From: Procambarus clarkii
Lineage: Eukaryota > Arthropoda > Malacostraca > Decapoda > Cambaridae
Length of the DNA stretch: 64,000 nt
NCBI RefSeq assembly: GCF_040958095.1
Contig: NC_091165.1
Location: 31,084,186-31,148,185 of the forward strand
Direction: 5' to 3'
This document shows, one piece after another, positions 23,967 to 35,112 of this stretch. A program made the position numbers and the translations under genes. Each line of letters begins with the position of its first letter. Positions within the stretch are counted from its first letter, which is position 1. The notes beneath the pieces are model-generated. The model saw only the letters and a program-made list of their open reading frames with translations. It was not told the origin of the DNA and ran no database searches.

Positions 23967-24598
23967 TTTCTGACCAGGGGGAGAAAGATACTGGCAGTAT
24001 GGGGCGTTAAAGTTTATTGAAGATTAAATTCTGCAGAACATGTAAATATATAAAGTAAGCAATTATATAAAGTTTATATTAAACACGGTTTGTATTATAG
24101 TCTTATAACAAAGTTGATATTATATTAAACTTAATATTGAACATGTAAATATATAAAGTTTTCGAATATAAATTAAGTAAATATATAACGTTTATATTAA
24201 AATATATAAAGTAAATATAAAGTAAGAATTAACAGTAACAATTCCAAGTCCGAGGACTAGATTTAACTTAAAAGGTACACCCGTAGTAAGTATGAGGCCT
24301 TAGCCTATAGTGACATGGAAACTAATTCTGCAGAAACCTAAAGGTTAACTGGTATTAGAATTAAGGCAGAGTGCAAATGTGTAGTAATTATATAACACTA
24401 GGATATAACAGGCAGGACACAAAGAATAACTAATAAGTGAGAGACCACATAACACGTAATGTACCCGGCCAAGAGGCCGTAAAAGACCTAATGGATAAGG
24501 AGAAGGGGGTTGACTACAAGTAGGGCTTACTAGCACCTAGACTGGGCAAAGTATTAGCTGCGGACAGCGGGACACTTGGGGACCGGCGCTGCACCCCC
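23967..24598. repeat. 632-bp direct duplication, copy 1
   Basis: Matches 24858-25489 with about two substitutions seen (aagcaatt versus aagtaatt; ggtattag versus ggtactag). It starts at tttctgaccagggggag and ends at the C-run after ggcgctg. AT-rich with many 'atataaag' motifs; no gene seen. Confidence 0.9.
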
Positions 24599-24697
24599 CT
24601 TCCCACATGCAGTGGGGAGACAATCGGGACAACTGTGCAAAGCATGACGGGGGTACAAAAGCATCCGCTTGCAAAGGGGGGGAGGGTGGGGTTTTGC

Positions 24698-24857
24698 GAG
24701 GGCAGCGGCGAGGGCAGGCGGAGTGAGGCAGAGCCCCATCGTGCGTCCGTATTTATACGGCCCCAAACTGCCCGCGCAACGCCGCGGGACGCGCTGCGCA
24801 ATTGTTTCTTTCTCCCCCGCCAGAAACATCCCCGCTTGCGACTCAAGCAGTGACCAT
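24698..24857 (-). promoter_or_regulatory. Internal copy of the E2 right end (TATA block)
   Basis: 160 bp identical to 32898-33057, with TATAAATA (minus strand) at 24750-24757. It sits between the two 632-bp direct copies and ends with the same gcagtgaccat terminus. The downstream 24599-24697 (minus) differs from the right end and lacks the conserved first exon. Confidence 0.6.
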
Positions 24858-25489
24858 TTTCTGACCAGGGGGAGAAAGATACTGGCAGTATGGGGCGTTA
24901 AAGTTTATTGAAGATTAAATTCTGCAGAACATGTAAATATATAAAGTAAGTAATTATATAAAGTTTATATTAAACACGGTTTGTATTATAGTCTTATAAC
25001 AAAGTTGATATTATATTAAACTTAATATTGAACATGTAAATATATAAAGTTTTCGAATATAAATTAAGTAAATATATAACGTTTATATTAAAATATATAA
25101 AGTAAATATAAAGTAAGAATTAACAGTAACAATTCCAAGTCCGAGGACTAGATTTAACTTAAAAGGTACACCCGTAGTAAGTATGAGGCCTTAGCCTATA
25201 GTGACATGGAAACTAATTCTGCAGAAACCTAAAGGTTAACTGGTACTAGAATTAAGGCAGAGTGCAAATGTGTAGTAATTATATAACACTAGGATATAAC
25301 AGGCAGGACACAAAGAATAACTAATAAGTGAGAGACCACATAACACGTAATGTACCCGGCCAAGAGGCCGTAAAAGACCTAATGGATAAGGAGAAGGGGG
25401 TTGACTACAAGTAGGGCTTACTAGCACCTAGACTGGGCAAAGTATTAGCTGCGGACAGCGGGACACTTGGGGACCGGCGCTGCACCCCC
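24858..25489. repeat. 632-bp direct duplication, copy 2
   Basis: Second copy of 23967-24598. Beyond 25489 the sequence continues into C-run and 'gaagggcgagtgcc' blocks that are homologous to the arms near 16165-16230, showing that this is a diverged relative of the E1 outer half. Confidence 0.9.
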
Positions 25490-25999
25490 ACCGCAGGCCA
25501 GCGGCCGGACCCCCCCCCCCGAAGGGCGAGTGCCAGCTGGCCGCGTGAGGCACTCAAAGTAGCAGAGCAACAACGTCCCGTCTGACGTAGGATGTGAGCA
25601 CTACTCTTCCGCCTGCCGTCTGCCATTATTTCTGATGTGGCGAGCCCGTCCCGAGACAGCTGGGTGCGGAGCGTAGTCATCTGAAGTCAAGCCTAGCGCC
25701 GAGAGGGCAGCGCGTAGGATCCTGGAGAAAACTCGCCTGGTGACAGGAGCGCTTGTAGGATCTGTGCTTGTAGGATCCGAAGTGTTGATTCCTGACCATG
25801 TAAGCGATACCTGGTCCAGTCGGAGCGTGCGTCGATTTTTTGTCGCGTAGCTCACCTCCCCCGGGCTGAAAGATATAAGGCAGTAAGGGTGGGCAGAAGC
25901 GGCGTGCAGTGTTATCGTGACAGGCAAGAGCACAGACGAGAGGGAAACCCTAGCTGAATCAATACGGAGACGAAAAACGGGGGAGGGAGCCCGGCAGCA
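25490..25999. other. No recognised gene; E1-related then unique sequence
   Basis: The first ~70 bp resemble the E1 outer half. The rest has minor open frames on the minus strand with no recognised motif. Confidence 0.4.
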
Positions 26000-26398
26000 G
26001 GAATTAAGAGAAACCTTAACTAACAATCCTGGATGAATAAAGAGCATCCGAGTAATTATACTGTAGCAATGAAGGGGGCTAACAATTCTAAGAATCTTCC
26101 AGCAAACGGAAGGGTGAAGTACCTTTGCTAAGAGCAAAGGTGGGAGAAAAAACCAGTAGGAGAACAGCAGGGAAGCACAAAGCAACTATAACAGGGTAAT
26201 ACGAAACACTATAAATCTTGAATATAAACAATACATATACCAAGAACGGGTATAACGACTAAGCAACATATACATAAACAATAAAATGGAATAAGAACCA
26301 ATTCTTAAAGCCAAATCTATAACATGCTTGTGTCCTAAGCGGATGTAGAATGTGAGCGGGGAACATTACCCTTGGTCTCTATCCCATCTAGGGATAGG
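26000..26398. repeat. ~400-bp tandem duplication, copy 1
   Basis: Begins ggaattaagagaaacctta and matches 26402-26824 at an offset of about 402 bp, including 'caatcctggatgaataaaga' and 'tgctaagagcaaaggtggga'. Copies differ by scattered substitutions and a ~25-bp indel near the end ('ctctgcctccagacgggtga' only in copy 2). Confidence 0.85.
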
Positions 26399-26401
26399 GC
26401 T

Positions 26402-26824
26402 GGAATTAAGAGATTCCTTAATTAACAATCCTGGATGAATAAAGAGTTTTCCGAACAATTATACTGAAGCAATGAAGGGGGCTAACAACTCTAAGAATCT
26501 TCCAGCAGACAGAAGGGGGAAGTACCTTTGCTAAGAGCAAAGGTGGGAGAAAGCCAGTAGGAGAACAGCAAAGAAGCACAAAGCAGCTATAAACAGGGAT
26601 AATACAAAACACTGTAAATCTTGAATATAAACCAAACATATACCAAGAACGGGTATATACAACAAAGCAATACAGGTGTATATACATAAACAATAAAATG
26701 GAATAAGAACCAATTCTTAAAGCCAAATCTATAACATGCTTGTGTCCTAAGCGGATGTAGAATGTGAGCGGGGAACATTACCCTTGGTCTCCATCCCATC
26801 TCTGCCTCCAGACGGGTGATAGGG
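26402..26824. repeat. ~400-bp tandem duplication, copy 2
   Basis: Second copy of 26000-26398. No coding potential recognised on either strand. Confidence 0.85.
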
Positions 26825-27744
26825 CTGGATAGAAGCCGAGGAGTCTGCCTTAAGTGGCCGCTGAGCGTAGTCTTGTGTTGTCAATGAGCGTCTGCAAGCC
26901 GCAGCTAGTACGCCGTGAACTTCGGCTACATCTTTTAGAACAGGAGCAAAGTGAAATCGACGGCAGGGAACCGTCATCCAGTAACTGTAATAAGGAATAA
27001 TATTAAGAATACAATGTCATAAATAATCGTACAATGTAAGAATACAATGTAATATCGTAAATAACCGATGACGGCAATTGCCGCAGAATGGAAGAAATCA
27101 AGAAAGCAACGCCAACCCGTAATAACAATTTATATTTTTAATAAAATAATACTGGAATGACAGTAACGATACAGAATAATATAATACTACCATATAGCCC
27201 AGCAAATAAGGGAAGATAATAGTATTAACGTATTAAATTATTAAAATTATTAAATTATTAAAAAGTATTAAATTAGCCCAGAAGGCCGGATGGCCAAAGA
27301 ACGTTAGCGACCGGATGGCCAACAGCGTGCTGGCTGCTGCTGGCCAACAACATGCTGGCCGACATCATGCTAACTCACTGGCTTGAGCTTGCCGAAAGGA
27401 AGGCCGATGGCCAGTTATTGCATGACACCGTGCGCGAGGCCATGCTCAACTTCTCTGTAGCAATCCAAATGTAACTTAATGTACTGTCGAAGCGGAGAAG
27501 AATGGGTGGTCAAATATAATGCACAATATTTAGAATATATAATGGGGGAAACGAGTGTAATAGGACGAAAAACCGGAGGAAAAAATGGGGGGGGGGGGAC
27601 CCACCCGAATGCACTGCAACTAGCGTACCCTAGCTGAATTTAACTTAATGGCACAGAGGCAAAGCAATAGATTAATACAAATCCTAATTGAAAGTCCCTT
27701 AATATAACAAATTGAACGTGAAACTTAAGCAAAGTGTAAATTGC

Positions 27745-27777
<33 letters not shown>

Positions 27778-29279
27778 GTATTAAATACGAATCGTAATTG
27801 CGAGTCCAACAATAACAAATTTTAGGCATGAGGCGAAAGCAATGCTATAAATTGCGGAAGCAATACAACTCTTGACTGGAAGTCTAGCAATCATAAGATA
27901 TATTTTAAACTTGTTCACAAATATAAATTATAAAACACCAAAACGGCGTACCGCTCGACGCCAGGGCGTCAAAGCTTAAGGTAGAGATAACCGAGACAGC
28001 GAGTAGCCACTCGCTCAGCCTAACTGGCCTTACCTAACAACTTAAAGTCGAGCGAACAAGCATAAAATTCCACCGGGAAGTAAAACCTGCAGCTGGTGTT
28101 GGGAGGGCATCAAATGAATTAAACTGTGATAGGTAAATGTAAACATTTAGGCCGTAAATGATAAACCACATAACGTAACCAGGAGAAACAACAAATATGC
28201 CGCAAGGCTACCCGTAAACAGTAATAATTTACAGAGGAAACTAAACATAAATGCAGGGCCAGAAACTTAAAGCAGGAGACAAGGGCCCGTAACTGACTTT
28301 ACTTAATAACTTAAGGCAAAGCAAAAGTTAAACAAACATACTGTAAACACAGTAAAAGACATGCAACAAGACAAAGCATCCTGAGTGGGAATAAAGTGAG
28401 TAGGCTAGTGGAAAAACGAAGCCAGGGAAACTGAGGCAAGAGACCTGTGACACGGCAACTAGCACAACCTAGCTGGCTTAGTTAATAACTCAAGTACAAT
28501 AAGCCCGGGTTTTATAAGTTAAAGAATTATGCACGTGGGAGTAGCTGGACCTTAAACCCGCATTAAACGTAGCGTGTAACACAAACACCAATAGTCAAAA
28601 TTGTGCAATATAATGGATTAACTTAACAACCGTTGCCGAATGTTGAACTGCAAAATCCTGCCATCGGCGGCTGGAACATCGGAGCTGGGCACCTGCAGCT
28701 GGACATCGACTGCTGGAGCACCAACATCTGATAAAGGGAGGAAAATAGGGCAACTGGCCACCAGGGAAGGCCTTAGTGGTAAGTAGAGGGCCAGCTGCAA
28801 GACAACTTAGGCTAAAAACTGGAATATAACTGTCCTAGAAAATAACAGGAACAATTCATGAAGCTGGGAAAGCGAGAATTACAAAACTGAAAAAGAGTGA
28901 TAAATTGATGGGCACAACATCGGGTGGAACGCTTCAGCTGTAGCTTCATGACTGAAGCGTCGGCTGCCGGGAAGCCTAACATGGAACTGGGGCGTTAGCA
29001 GCTGTAACATCATCTGCTGAAACTAGCAGAGTCTGTGAGGGCGCCCACTGCAACAGCTACGGCCGAGCCACCAGCTGGCCCATCCTTCTGCAGGAACAAC
29101 ACCGGCTGGGGCGACGTCGTTGGAAAGCCTAACAATGTAGTAAATTATATTATATGAATAATCGTAAATAAATGGTGTAAATAATAAAATTATAAACCAA
29201 TTATAAATAATTATAAATTGCAAAACAAAGTATGCTCAAAATAAAGCTGGACTATAATTCGTTAGAGAAACGGGATTAA
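26825..29279. other. AT-rich, no recognised gene; 29-base poly-T
   Basis: Contains a T29 run at 27749-27777, a G11 run near 27590 and a few short 'ggccggatggccaa' and 'aacatcatgctgg' repeats near 27290-27430. Around 28100-28600 there are diverged fragments of the ~191-bp satellite found at 30150-31870. No ORF with recognisable content. Confidence 0.5.
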
Positions 29280-29299
29280 CACTTGTAAGTTTCCACAGT

Positions 29300-30140
29300 T
29301 GGTGGCTGTGGAAACGTTCCGGGCTACACCGGCAGATGAAACATCTGGATAAACCAGCGGCCTGGGGGGGGCCCACTGTGACTTCCGGGCTACACCAGGC
29401 AGACAACACGTCTGGATAAACCAGCGGCCTGAAAGACCACATATTTATATGGCCTATGTAAATAAGATACCTGAATAACACCGCCAGCTTAACTCACCAC
29501 AGGAAGAACGTCGGCTGGACATGAACCCCCGAGCGCAGACAGCGAAGACGGCAGCGGCTATGACAACCTTCGTGGCTACATTGGGCAGACAAAACGTCTG
29601 GAGAAACCAGCGGCCTGGGGGGCCGCAGTAGATTCCGGGCTACACCGGCAGACAACACGTCTGGATAAACCCGCGGCCAGAAAGGCCGTGTATTTATATG
29701 ACCAATATAAATATAATACCTGTAGAACATCGTCGGCTTAACTCATCGCAGGAAGGACGTCGGCTTAACTCATCGCAGGAAGGACGTCGGCTTAACTCAT
29801 CGCAGGAAGGACGTTGGCTTAACTCATCGCAGGAAGGACGTCGGCTTAACTCATCGCAGGAAGGACGTCGGCTTAACTCATCGCAGGAAGGACGTCGGCT
29901 TGGGAGCAGCCCCTGAACGCAGTCAGCTAAGACGGCAGCGGCTGTCAACCTTCCTGGCTACGTTGGGCAGACTAAACGTCTGAATAAACCAGCGGCCTGG
30001 GAAGCAGCAGTATCTTCCGGGCTACACTGAGCAGACAATACGTCTGATAACCAGCGTCCTGGGAGGCCACACATGTCTGGATAAGCCAGCAGCCGGGAGG
30101 CTGCAGATTCTTCTGGGCTACACCGGGCAGACAAAACGAC
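29300..30140. repeat. Dispersed 'gggctacaccgg' repeat, about seven copies
   Basis: A ~60-bp block 'gggctacaccggcagac' then 'aacacgtctggataaaccag' and 'cggcctgg' recurs near 29320, 29390, 29570, 29635, 29950, 30015 and 30110 with variable spacing. Non-coding. Confidence 0.7.
29729..29900. repeat. 27-bp tandem repeat, six copies plus partial
   Basis: Unit cttaactcatcgcaggaagg plus acgtcgg (27 bp), nearly identical copies (one 'acgttgg' variant). It reads as a 9-residue repeat (RRPSCDELS on the minus strand) simply because 27 is divisible by three. Confidence 0.9.
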
Positions 30141-30149
30141 TGTAAAAAC

Positions 30150-31870
30150 GTTTACTGGTACTGGTAAACGAAACTGGTACTGTCTGGCGTCAGTACTTAA
30201 TAACTTTGACAAAGTCAAGGAAACAAGTATAAAGGTAAAACAGTAAGTAAAATGACATGCACTTAGGCAATGCATAATTAGTAATAAATTGCTGATGGAA
30301 CTAATCATAATACGAGTCCGAGATAAACTTAAAGGGAGAGGCATGAGGCCCGGAGACAGCATCTAGGACATCCTAGCTGACTTTACTTAAAGGTGAAGCA
30401 TAAGTTAAACAAACATAATTGTAAACCAGTAAAGTAAAAACATGCAGCAAGGGCAATGTAAAATGCAGGACATTTGCTGAGGAAACTAAACATAAATGCA
30501 GGGCCAGAAGAAACTTAAAGCAAGAGGCAAGGGGCCCGATCCCGACAACTATCACATCCTAGCTGACTTTACATAATAACTTAAAGGCAAAGCAGAGGTT
30601 AAACAAACGAATGTAAAACCAGCAAAGAAACTAGCAGCTTGACACTGCATAAAATTCATTAATAAATTAAGGAAACTTATGGAAAACAAGTCCATAAAAA
30701 CTTAAAGCTAGAGGCCGGAGGCCTGTGACACAGCAGCTAGCATAACCTAGCTGACTTTACATAATAACTTAAAGGCAATAGCAAAGTTAAACAAACAAAT
30801 GTAAAACCAGCTAAAGAAACCATGCAGCTTGACACTGCATAAAATTCATTAATAAATTAAAGAAAGTTAAGGAAAAACAAGTCCATGAAACAAAGCTAGG
30901 AGCCAGAGGCCTGAGACACTGCAGCTAGCCTAACCTAGCCGACTTTACCTAATAACTTATAGGCAAGCAAAGTTACACAAACTTAAGTGTAAAACCTGCA
31001 AAAGAACACATGCAGCTTGACACTGCATTAAATTCAATAATAAATTAAGGAAACTTATGGAAAACACAAGTCCAAGAAAATTTAAAGCTAGAGGCCGGAG
31101 GCCTGAGACACAGCAGCTAGCATAACCTAGCTGACTTACCTAATAACTTATAGGCAATGACCAAAAGTTAAAACAACCTAAATGTAAAACCAGCTAAAGA
31201 AACACGCAGCTTGACACTGCATAAAATTCAATAATAAAATGAGGAAACTTATGGAAACAAATCCATGAAAACGAAGCTAGGGGCCAGAGGCCTGTGACAC
31301 TGCAGCTAGCCTAACCTAGCTAACTTTACCTACTAACTTAAAGGCAATGACCAGAAGTTAAAACAAACCTAAATTTAAATCCAGCTAAAGAAACATGCAG
31401 CTTAACACTGCATAAATTTCAGTAGTAAATTAAGGAAACTTGTGGGAAAACAAGTCCATGAAAACAAAGCTAGGGGCCAGAGGCCTGTGGCACAGCAGCT
31501 AGCCTAACCTAGCTGACTTTCCCTAATAACTTAAAGGCAATAAGCTAAAGTTAAATAAAACTAAATGTACAACCTGCAAAAGAAACATGGAGCTTGACAC
31601 TGCATTAAATTCGTTAATAAGTTAAGGAAACTTATGGAAAAACTAGTCCATTAAACTTAAAGCTGGTGGCCAGAGGCCTGTGACTCGGCAGCTAGCCTAA
31701 CCTAGCTGACTTTACCTAATAACTTATAGGCAATAAGCAAAAGTTAAAACAGACCTGAATGAAAAGCCTGCAAGAGAAACATGCAGCTTGCTACCATTAA
31801 ATTCATTAATAAATTAAGGAACTTATGAAAATACAAATCCATGAAAATTAAAGCTAGGGGCGAAAGCAAA
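30150..31870. repeat. ~191-bp satellite, about nine copies
   Basis: The landmark 'gaggcctgtgacac' with 'agctagcctaacctagctga' recurs at about 30715, 30906, 31097, 31287, 31480 and 31672, a period of 190-193 bp; more diverged units lie upstream (about 30343, 30530). Units also share 'aacatgcagcttgacactgc' and 'attaaggaaacttatgg'. AT-rich, no stable ORF. Confidence 0.85.
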
Positions 31871-32743
31871 GGTAAAATTACAGTAAATATTGTAGCGTGA
31901 GGAAACACACCCTGACTAACAGACAGACTGTAAGGAAGGACATATAAAGAACGTAAATAATAAATAACGGCATAACAGAAGTCGCCCAACAGCATACCTC
32001 ACGTCGACTGGGTGGGGAGCTTAAGGACAGGGCTGAGCAGATGGGGAAGGAGAGGGTAGGGGTGGACAGGCCTCCTCCCGAGTGCGCTTCAAATAACAGC
32101 CACCTACTGGAGAAAACCCAGTGCCCCATAACACCGAGGGTCACCTTCCCCTCTAGGACCACTGCACCTGCATTTGGTCACCAAGGCTGAACCAACAGGC
32201 GTGCTTCAGGGCGCGCGCGCCAACAAAGAGACAAACACTGGTCCGACGCGCCAACACAAACACTGGTCCCGCGCGCCAACAAAACACAAAAACTACCTTA
32301 AATGTTGAGAAGGGCAGGACGCCCCTAACGGGTCGCTCCGAGTCGTTGTCGCGAGGAACTGTTGTAGGGTCCATGCTGTGAGAACAGTTGAGCGGGCTAA
32401 ACTACTGTGTTTACGACTCGCTGAGCAGCAGTGAGTCGTGAATAGTTATGTAAGAGCAGCTGCTGGCTTGGGGAAAGGGGCACGGCTGGACGGGGCCCCA
32501 CATGAGAGGAGACCAAACGCAGGCCACTAGGGACGCGGCCCGGGGCACGCCGACCCTAAGCCAGCCACGCGACCAGCACGGCACGGGGGCGCCCAGCACA
32601 GGCCCAAGGAGGGCGCCCCAGCTCTCCGGGAACAACAGCAGAGAGCCCAAAGGACTAACTAAGGCGGCACACACGTACCGCGAGGGGATGGCGCTAGGCA
32701 CACGCCGCACTGGGGGAGGACCTGACTAGAATTGAACAGAAAA
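31871..32743. other. No recognised gene; intron-like interior of E2 right side
   Basis: GC-rich toward the right. It lies downstream (minus strand) of the splice donor at 32744-32749. Open frames on both strands lack recognisable motifs. Confidence 0.4.
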
Positions 32744-32749
32744 CCTCAC

Positions 32750-32865
32750 CTTGGGTTTAAAAGTGTAGGGCAGGAGGGCCCTGCCGGAACAGTCTGGGGT
32801 GTCGAGGGCCCCAGGATGTCCGTGAGAGAGAGGTCAGGTACCGAGGCAGCTGGCGTGTTGTCCAT
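32750..32865 (-). CDS. Candidate first coding exon at right end of E2
   Basis: ATG at 32863-32865 (minus) and donor AAG|GTGAGG with the intron from 32749 downward; 116 nt, ending in phase 2 like the left-end exon. The peptide includes TDILGPSTPQTVPAGPSC, a clear relative of the left-end peptide. Minus-strand acceptors related to those used in the exon model occur at about 25450 and 24560, but no complete downstream frame was found. Confidence 0.4.
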
Positions 32866-33059
32866 CTCGTGCGAAGTCGGGCGGCCGGGGAGTGGTTGCG
32901 AGGGCAGCGGCGAGGGCAGGCGGAGTGAGGCAGAGCCCCATCGTGCGTCCGTATTTATACGGCCCCAAACTGCCCGCGCAACGCCGCGGGACGCGCTGCG
33001 CAATTGTTTCTTTCTCCCCCGCCAGAAACATCCCCGCTTGCGACTCAAGCAGTGACCAT
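32866..33059 (-). promoter_or_regulatory. Promoter-like right end of E2
   Basis: The terminus atggtcactgcttgag (minus) is followed by 'gaaacaattgcgcagcgcgt' and TATAAATA at 32952-32959, about 90 bp upstream of the ATG. It faces inward, opposite to the left-end promoter. Confidence 0.45.
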
Positions 33060-34880
33060 ATTATGCGAGACGTTAGTGCAACTGGTCTATAATTCTTTGC
33101 CAATGCTTTGTTCCCTCCCTTGTGTAGAGGTGCTATGTCTGCTGCTTTCTGCGCATATCTGGTATCTCCCCCGTGTCCAAGCTCTTCCTCCACACTATAC
33201 CGAGTGCCTGTGCTACTGGCACTTTGCATTTCTTTATAAATATTGAATTCCATGAGTCTAGACCCGGGGCTGAGTGCATGGGCATATTGTCAACTTCTCT
33301 TTCAAAATCTGCTACGCTCGTGTTGATATTAGTTATATTTATAGGCGTTTTGATATCACGCATAAATCAGTTGTCCGGATCATCCACTTTCATGCTGTGT
33401 ATCAGTGCTAAACATGTCCTCATACTGCTTTTTTAGGATTTCACTAATTTCTTTGTCATCCTCAGTGTATGAACCTTCACTAATACGAATAGGTCCAATA
33501 CTGGCAGTGGTTTTTGCTTTTGATTTAGCATATGTGAAATTTTCGGTTTTTCTTTATTTCTTGAATTTTTTTGTTCTAGTTGCCTTTCTTCAGTCTGTTC
33601 GATTTCTTCAATCTCCCTGTTTAAATTATTCCTTCTTTGTATGGAAAGTCGTGTCTAATGAACAAATCCACAAGGACTGTGACGAGGATTCGAACCTGCG
33701 TCCGAGAGCATCCCATACGCTGCCTTAATTAATTGACTGAGCTACGGCATGGTCAAAAAGAGTTGAAACTGAAGTTCTACTGAACTTACTGGATCCTGCA
33801 GTCTCTCCGAGACACAAACCAGGGTTTTACACAACTCCCCTATGCAGTAGTAGAAACCGAAGTTCAGTAGAACTTCGGTTTCAACTCTTTTGACCATGTC
33901 GTAGCTCAGTCGATTAAGGCAGCGTCTGGGATGCTCCTGGACGCAGGTTCAAATCCTCATCACAGCCCTTGTGTAGTTGTTCATTTGATGCAGCATGTTA
34001 TTGTGATTGCTGTGTGTATAAGTCGTGTCTGCTTAAGCATTTCCGTTAATTGTTTCCTTTTTTTGTAATGTCGTCTGCGTTCTCTTTCTACATTGGACTT
34101 CTTTCTGGCTGTCCTCAAAGGAACATGTTTCAGACAGACTTCATATGCTTCAGAAGTCAGTTTTTCTATTCCTTGTGTAAGAGTTTTATTTCTTAGAACA
34201 TTTTCCCATTGAATGTTTATAAGTTCCCTGTTTATTTTCTCGTAGTGTATCCTTTATTAAAATTGAATTTATTGAATAACCCTTTTCGCTTGTTGTTTCT
34301 CTTGGGCGCACTACCGTTAATAATGTTAGTTTGCACTTCAATGAGCCTGTGGTCCGAGTAAGTAGTGTCTAATTCTAAGACAGCAATGTCTCTGATTAGC
34401 TTATCATTGTTCGTGAATATCAGGTCCAGCATGTTTTCGTTCCTAGTTTATTCAGTAATCTGCTGACTGAGCGAGAATTTGTTACAGAATCTCAGTACTT
34501 CTCTGACCTGTGGTTGGTTATTGCCAGGTTAATTTCCTGATATAATGTTATTGTTTACTATTCTCCATTTTAAACTTGGAAGATTGAAGTCTCCAAGGAA
34601 AATAATATCTGGTACTGGGATAATATTCTTCAACTGTTGCATCTGGCAGTTTGTATATTAAAATAATAAGTAGATTAATATTTTCTATCTTGAGTCAAGG
34701 TACCTCTACCACCTCATTGGACGAGTTCAGGAGTTCTCTGCATGCCAGCTCCTCTTTAAGCGACCTCTTTAAGGAGACAGGTCCTCTTTAAGGGCCTTCA
34801 AGGGCCTCCAGGAGAACTTTTCTGTGACTCGCACTCAACTCTTCAAGTAATGGGTAACAGAACATGCAAAATAGATGCTA
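33060..34880 (-). pseudogene. LINE-C endonuclease-to-RT region, interrupted by SINE pair
   Basis: The minus strand reads, from high to low coordinates: endonuclease motif LDLIFTNND and TYSDHRLIEV (near 34330-34420), a charged linker including NREIEEIEQTEERQ (near 33600), then HSAPGLDS and NYRPVALTS of the RT (33060-33280). Bases from 33260 upward continue the LINE-C copy at 14869-15768. Several stops and frame changes are present. The part beyond about 34790 is low in recognisable content and meets another LINE-C copy near 34880. Confidence 0.75.
33657..34019. mobile_element. Inverted pair of tRNA-derived SINEs with 11-bp target duplication
   Basis: Two tRNA-headed SINE copies in head-to-head orientation. 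The plus copy has tagctcagtcgattaagg (box A, about 33903) and ggttcaaatcc (box B, 33946-33956), followed by the tail 'gttcatttgatgcagcatg'. The minus copy has box B at 33686-33696 (ggttcgaatcc on the minus strand). The sequence between them is itself inverted (gttgaaactgaagttctact against its complement near 33860). The whole unit is bounded by aagtcgtgtct at 33646-33656 and 34020-34030. These are Pol III promoter-type elements and not functional tRNA genes. Confidence 0.75.
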
Positions 34881-35112
34881 GGAATATTGTAATATCACTT
34901 TTCCCAGTCAATCCTCTTATTGTTGAAATTAAATTGATTGAATACTCCTTCTTGCTTGTTGGGTCTCTTGGACCTACTACCGTTATTTATGCTAGTTTAC
35001 ACTTCAATGAGCTTATGGTCTGAGTATGTAGTATCTGAGATTGTAATGTCTCTGACTAGTTCATCATTGTTTGTGAATAACAAGTGTGTTTTCGTTCCTA
35101 GTTGGTTCTGTA
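34881..35112 (-). pseudogene. LINE-C copy 3, left part (endonuclease)
   Basis: Homologous to 34200-34440 and continued at 41428. The minus strand encodes the SDH-type end of the endonuclease (VRDI, then TTYSDHKLIEV-like sequence). It is cut at 35112 by LINE-A copy 2; the last 13 bases are the target-site duplication. Confidence 0.7.
35100..35112. repeat. Target-site duplication of LINE-A copy 2 (3' side)
   Basis: agttggttctgta here and at 41428-41440, directly bounding LINE-A copy 2. Confidence 0.9.

Larger units (their letters stand above)
18444..33059. mobile_element. E2: ~14.6-kb composite element with inverted promoter-like ends
   Basis: Its limits are defined by the LINE-C sequence it interrupts (18443 and 33060, with six target bases missing). 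The two ends are inverted relatives: atggcccactgc at the left and atggtcactgc at the right (minus strand), each followed by 'gacaattgcgc' or 'aacaattgcgc' and 'gcgcgtcccgc'-like sequence, then a TATA motif and a short exon with a splice donor. The interior holds a GC-rich tract, a 39-41 bp minisatellite, an inverted copy of E1, a 632-bp direct duplication, a ~400-bp duplication, a 27-bp tandem repeat and a ~191-bp satellite. I see no transposase, integrase, RT or helicase reading frame. It could be a large non-autonomous element, or several elements nested in one another. Confidence 0.5.

Noticed and set aside
18444..33059. E2 as a large virus-like or Maverick-type element
   Set aside because: No polymerase, integrase, capsid, ATPase or protease motif seen in any frame.
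33895..33970. Functional tRNA gene
   Set aside because: Box A and box B are present but the cloverleaf is poor and a SINE tail and target duplication follow, so it is a SINE head.
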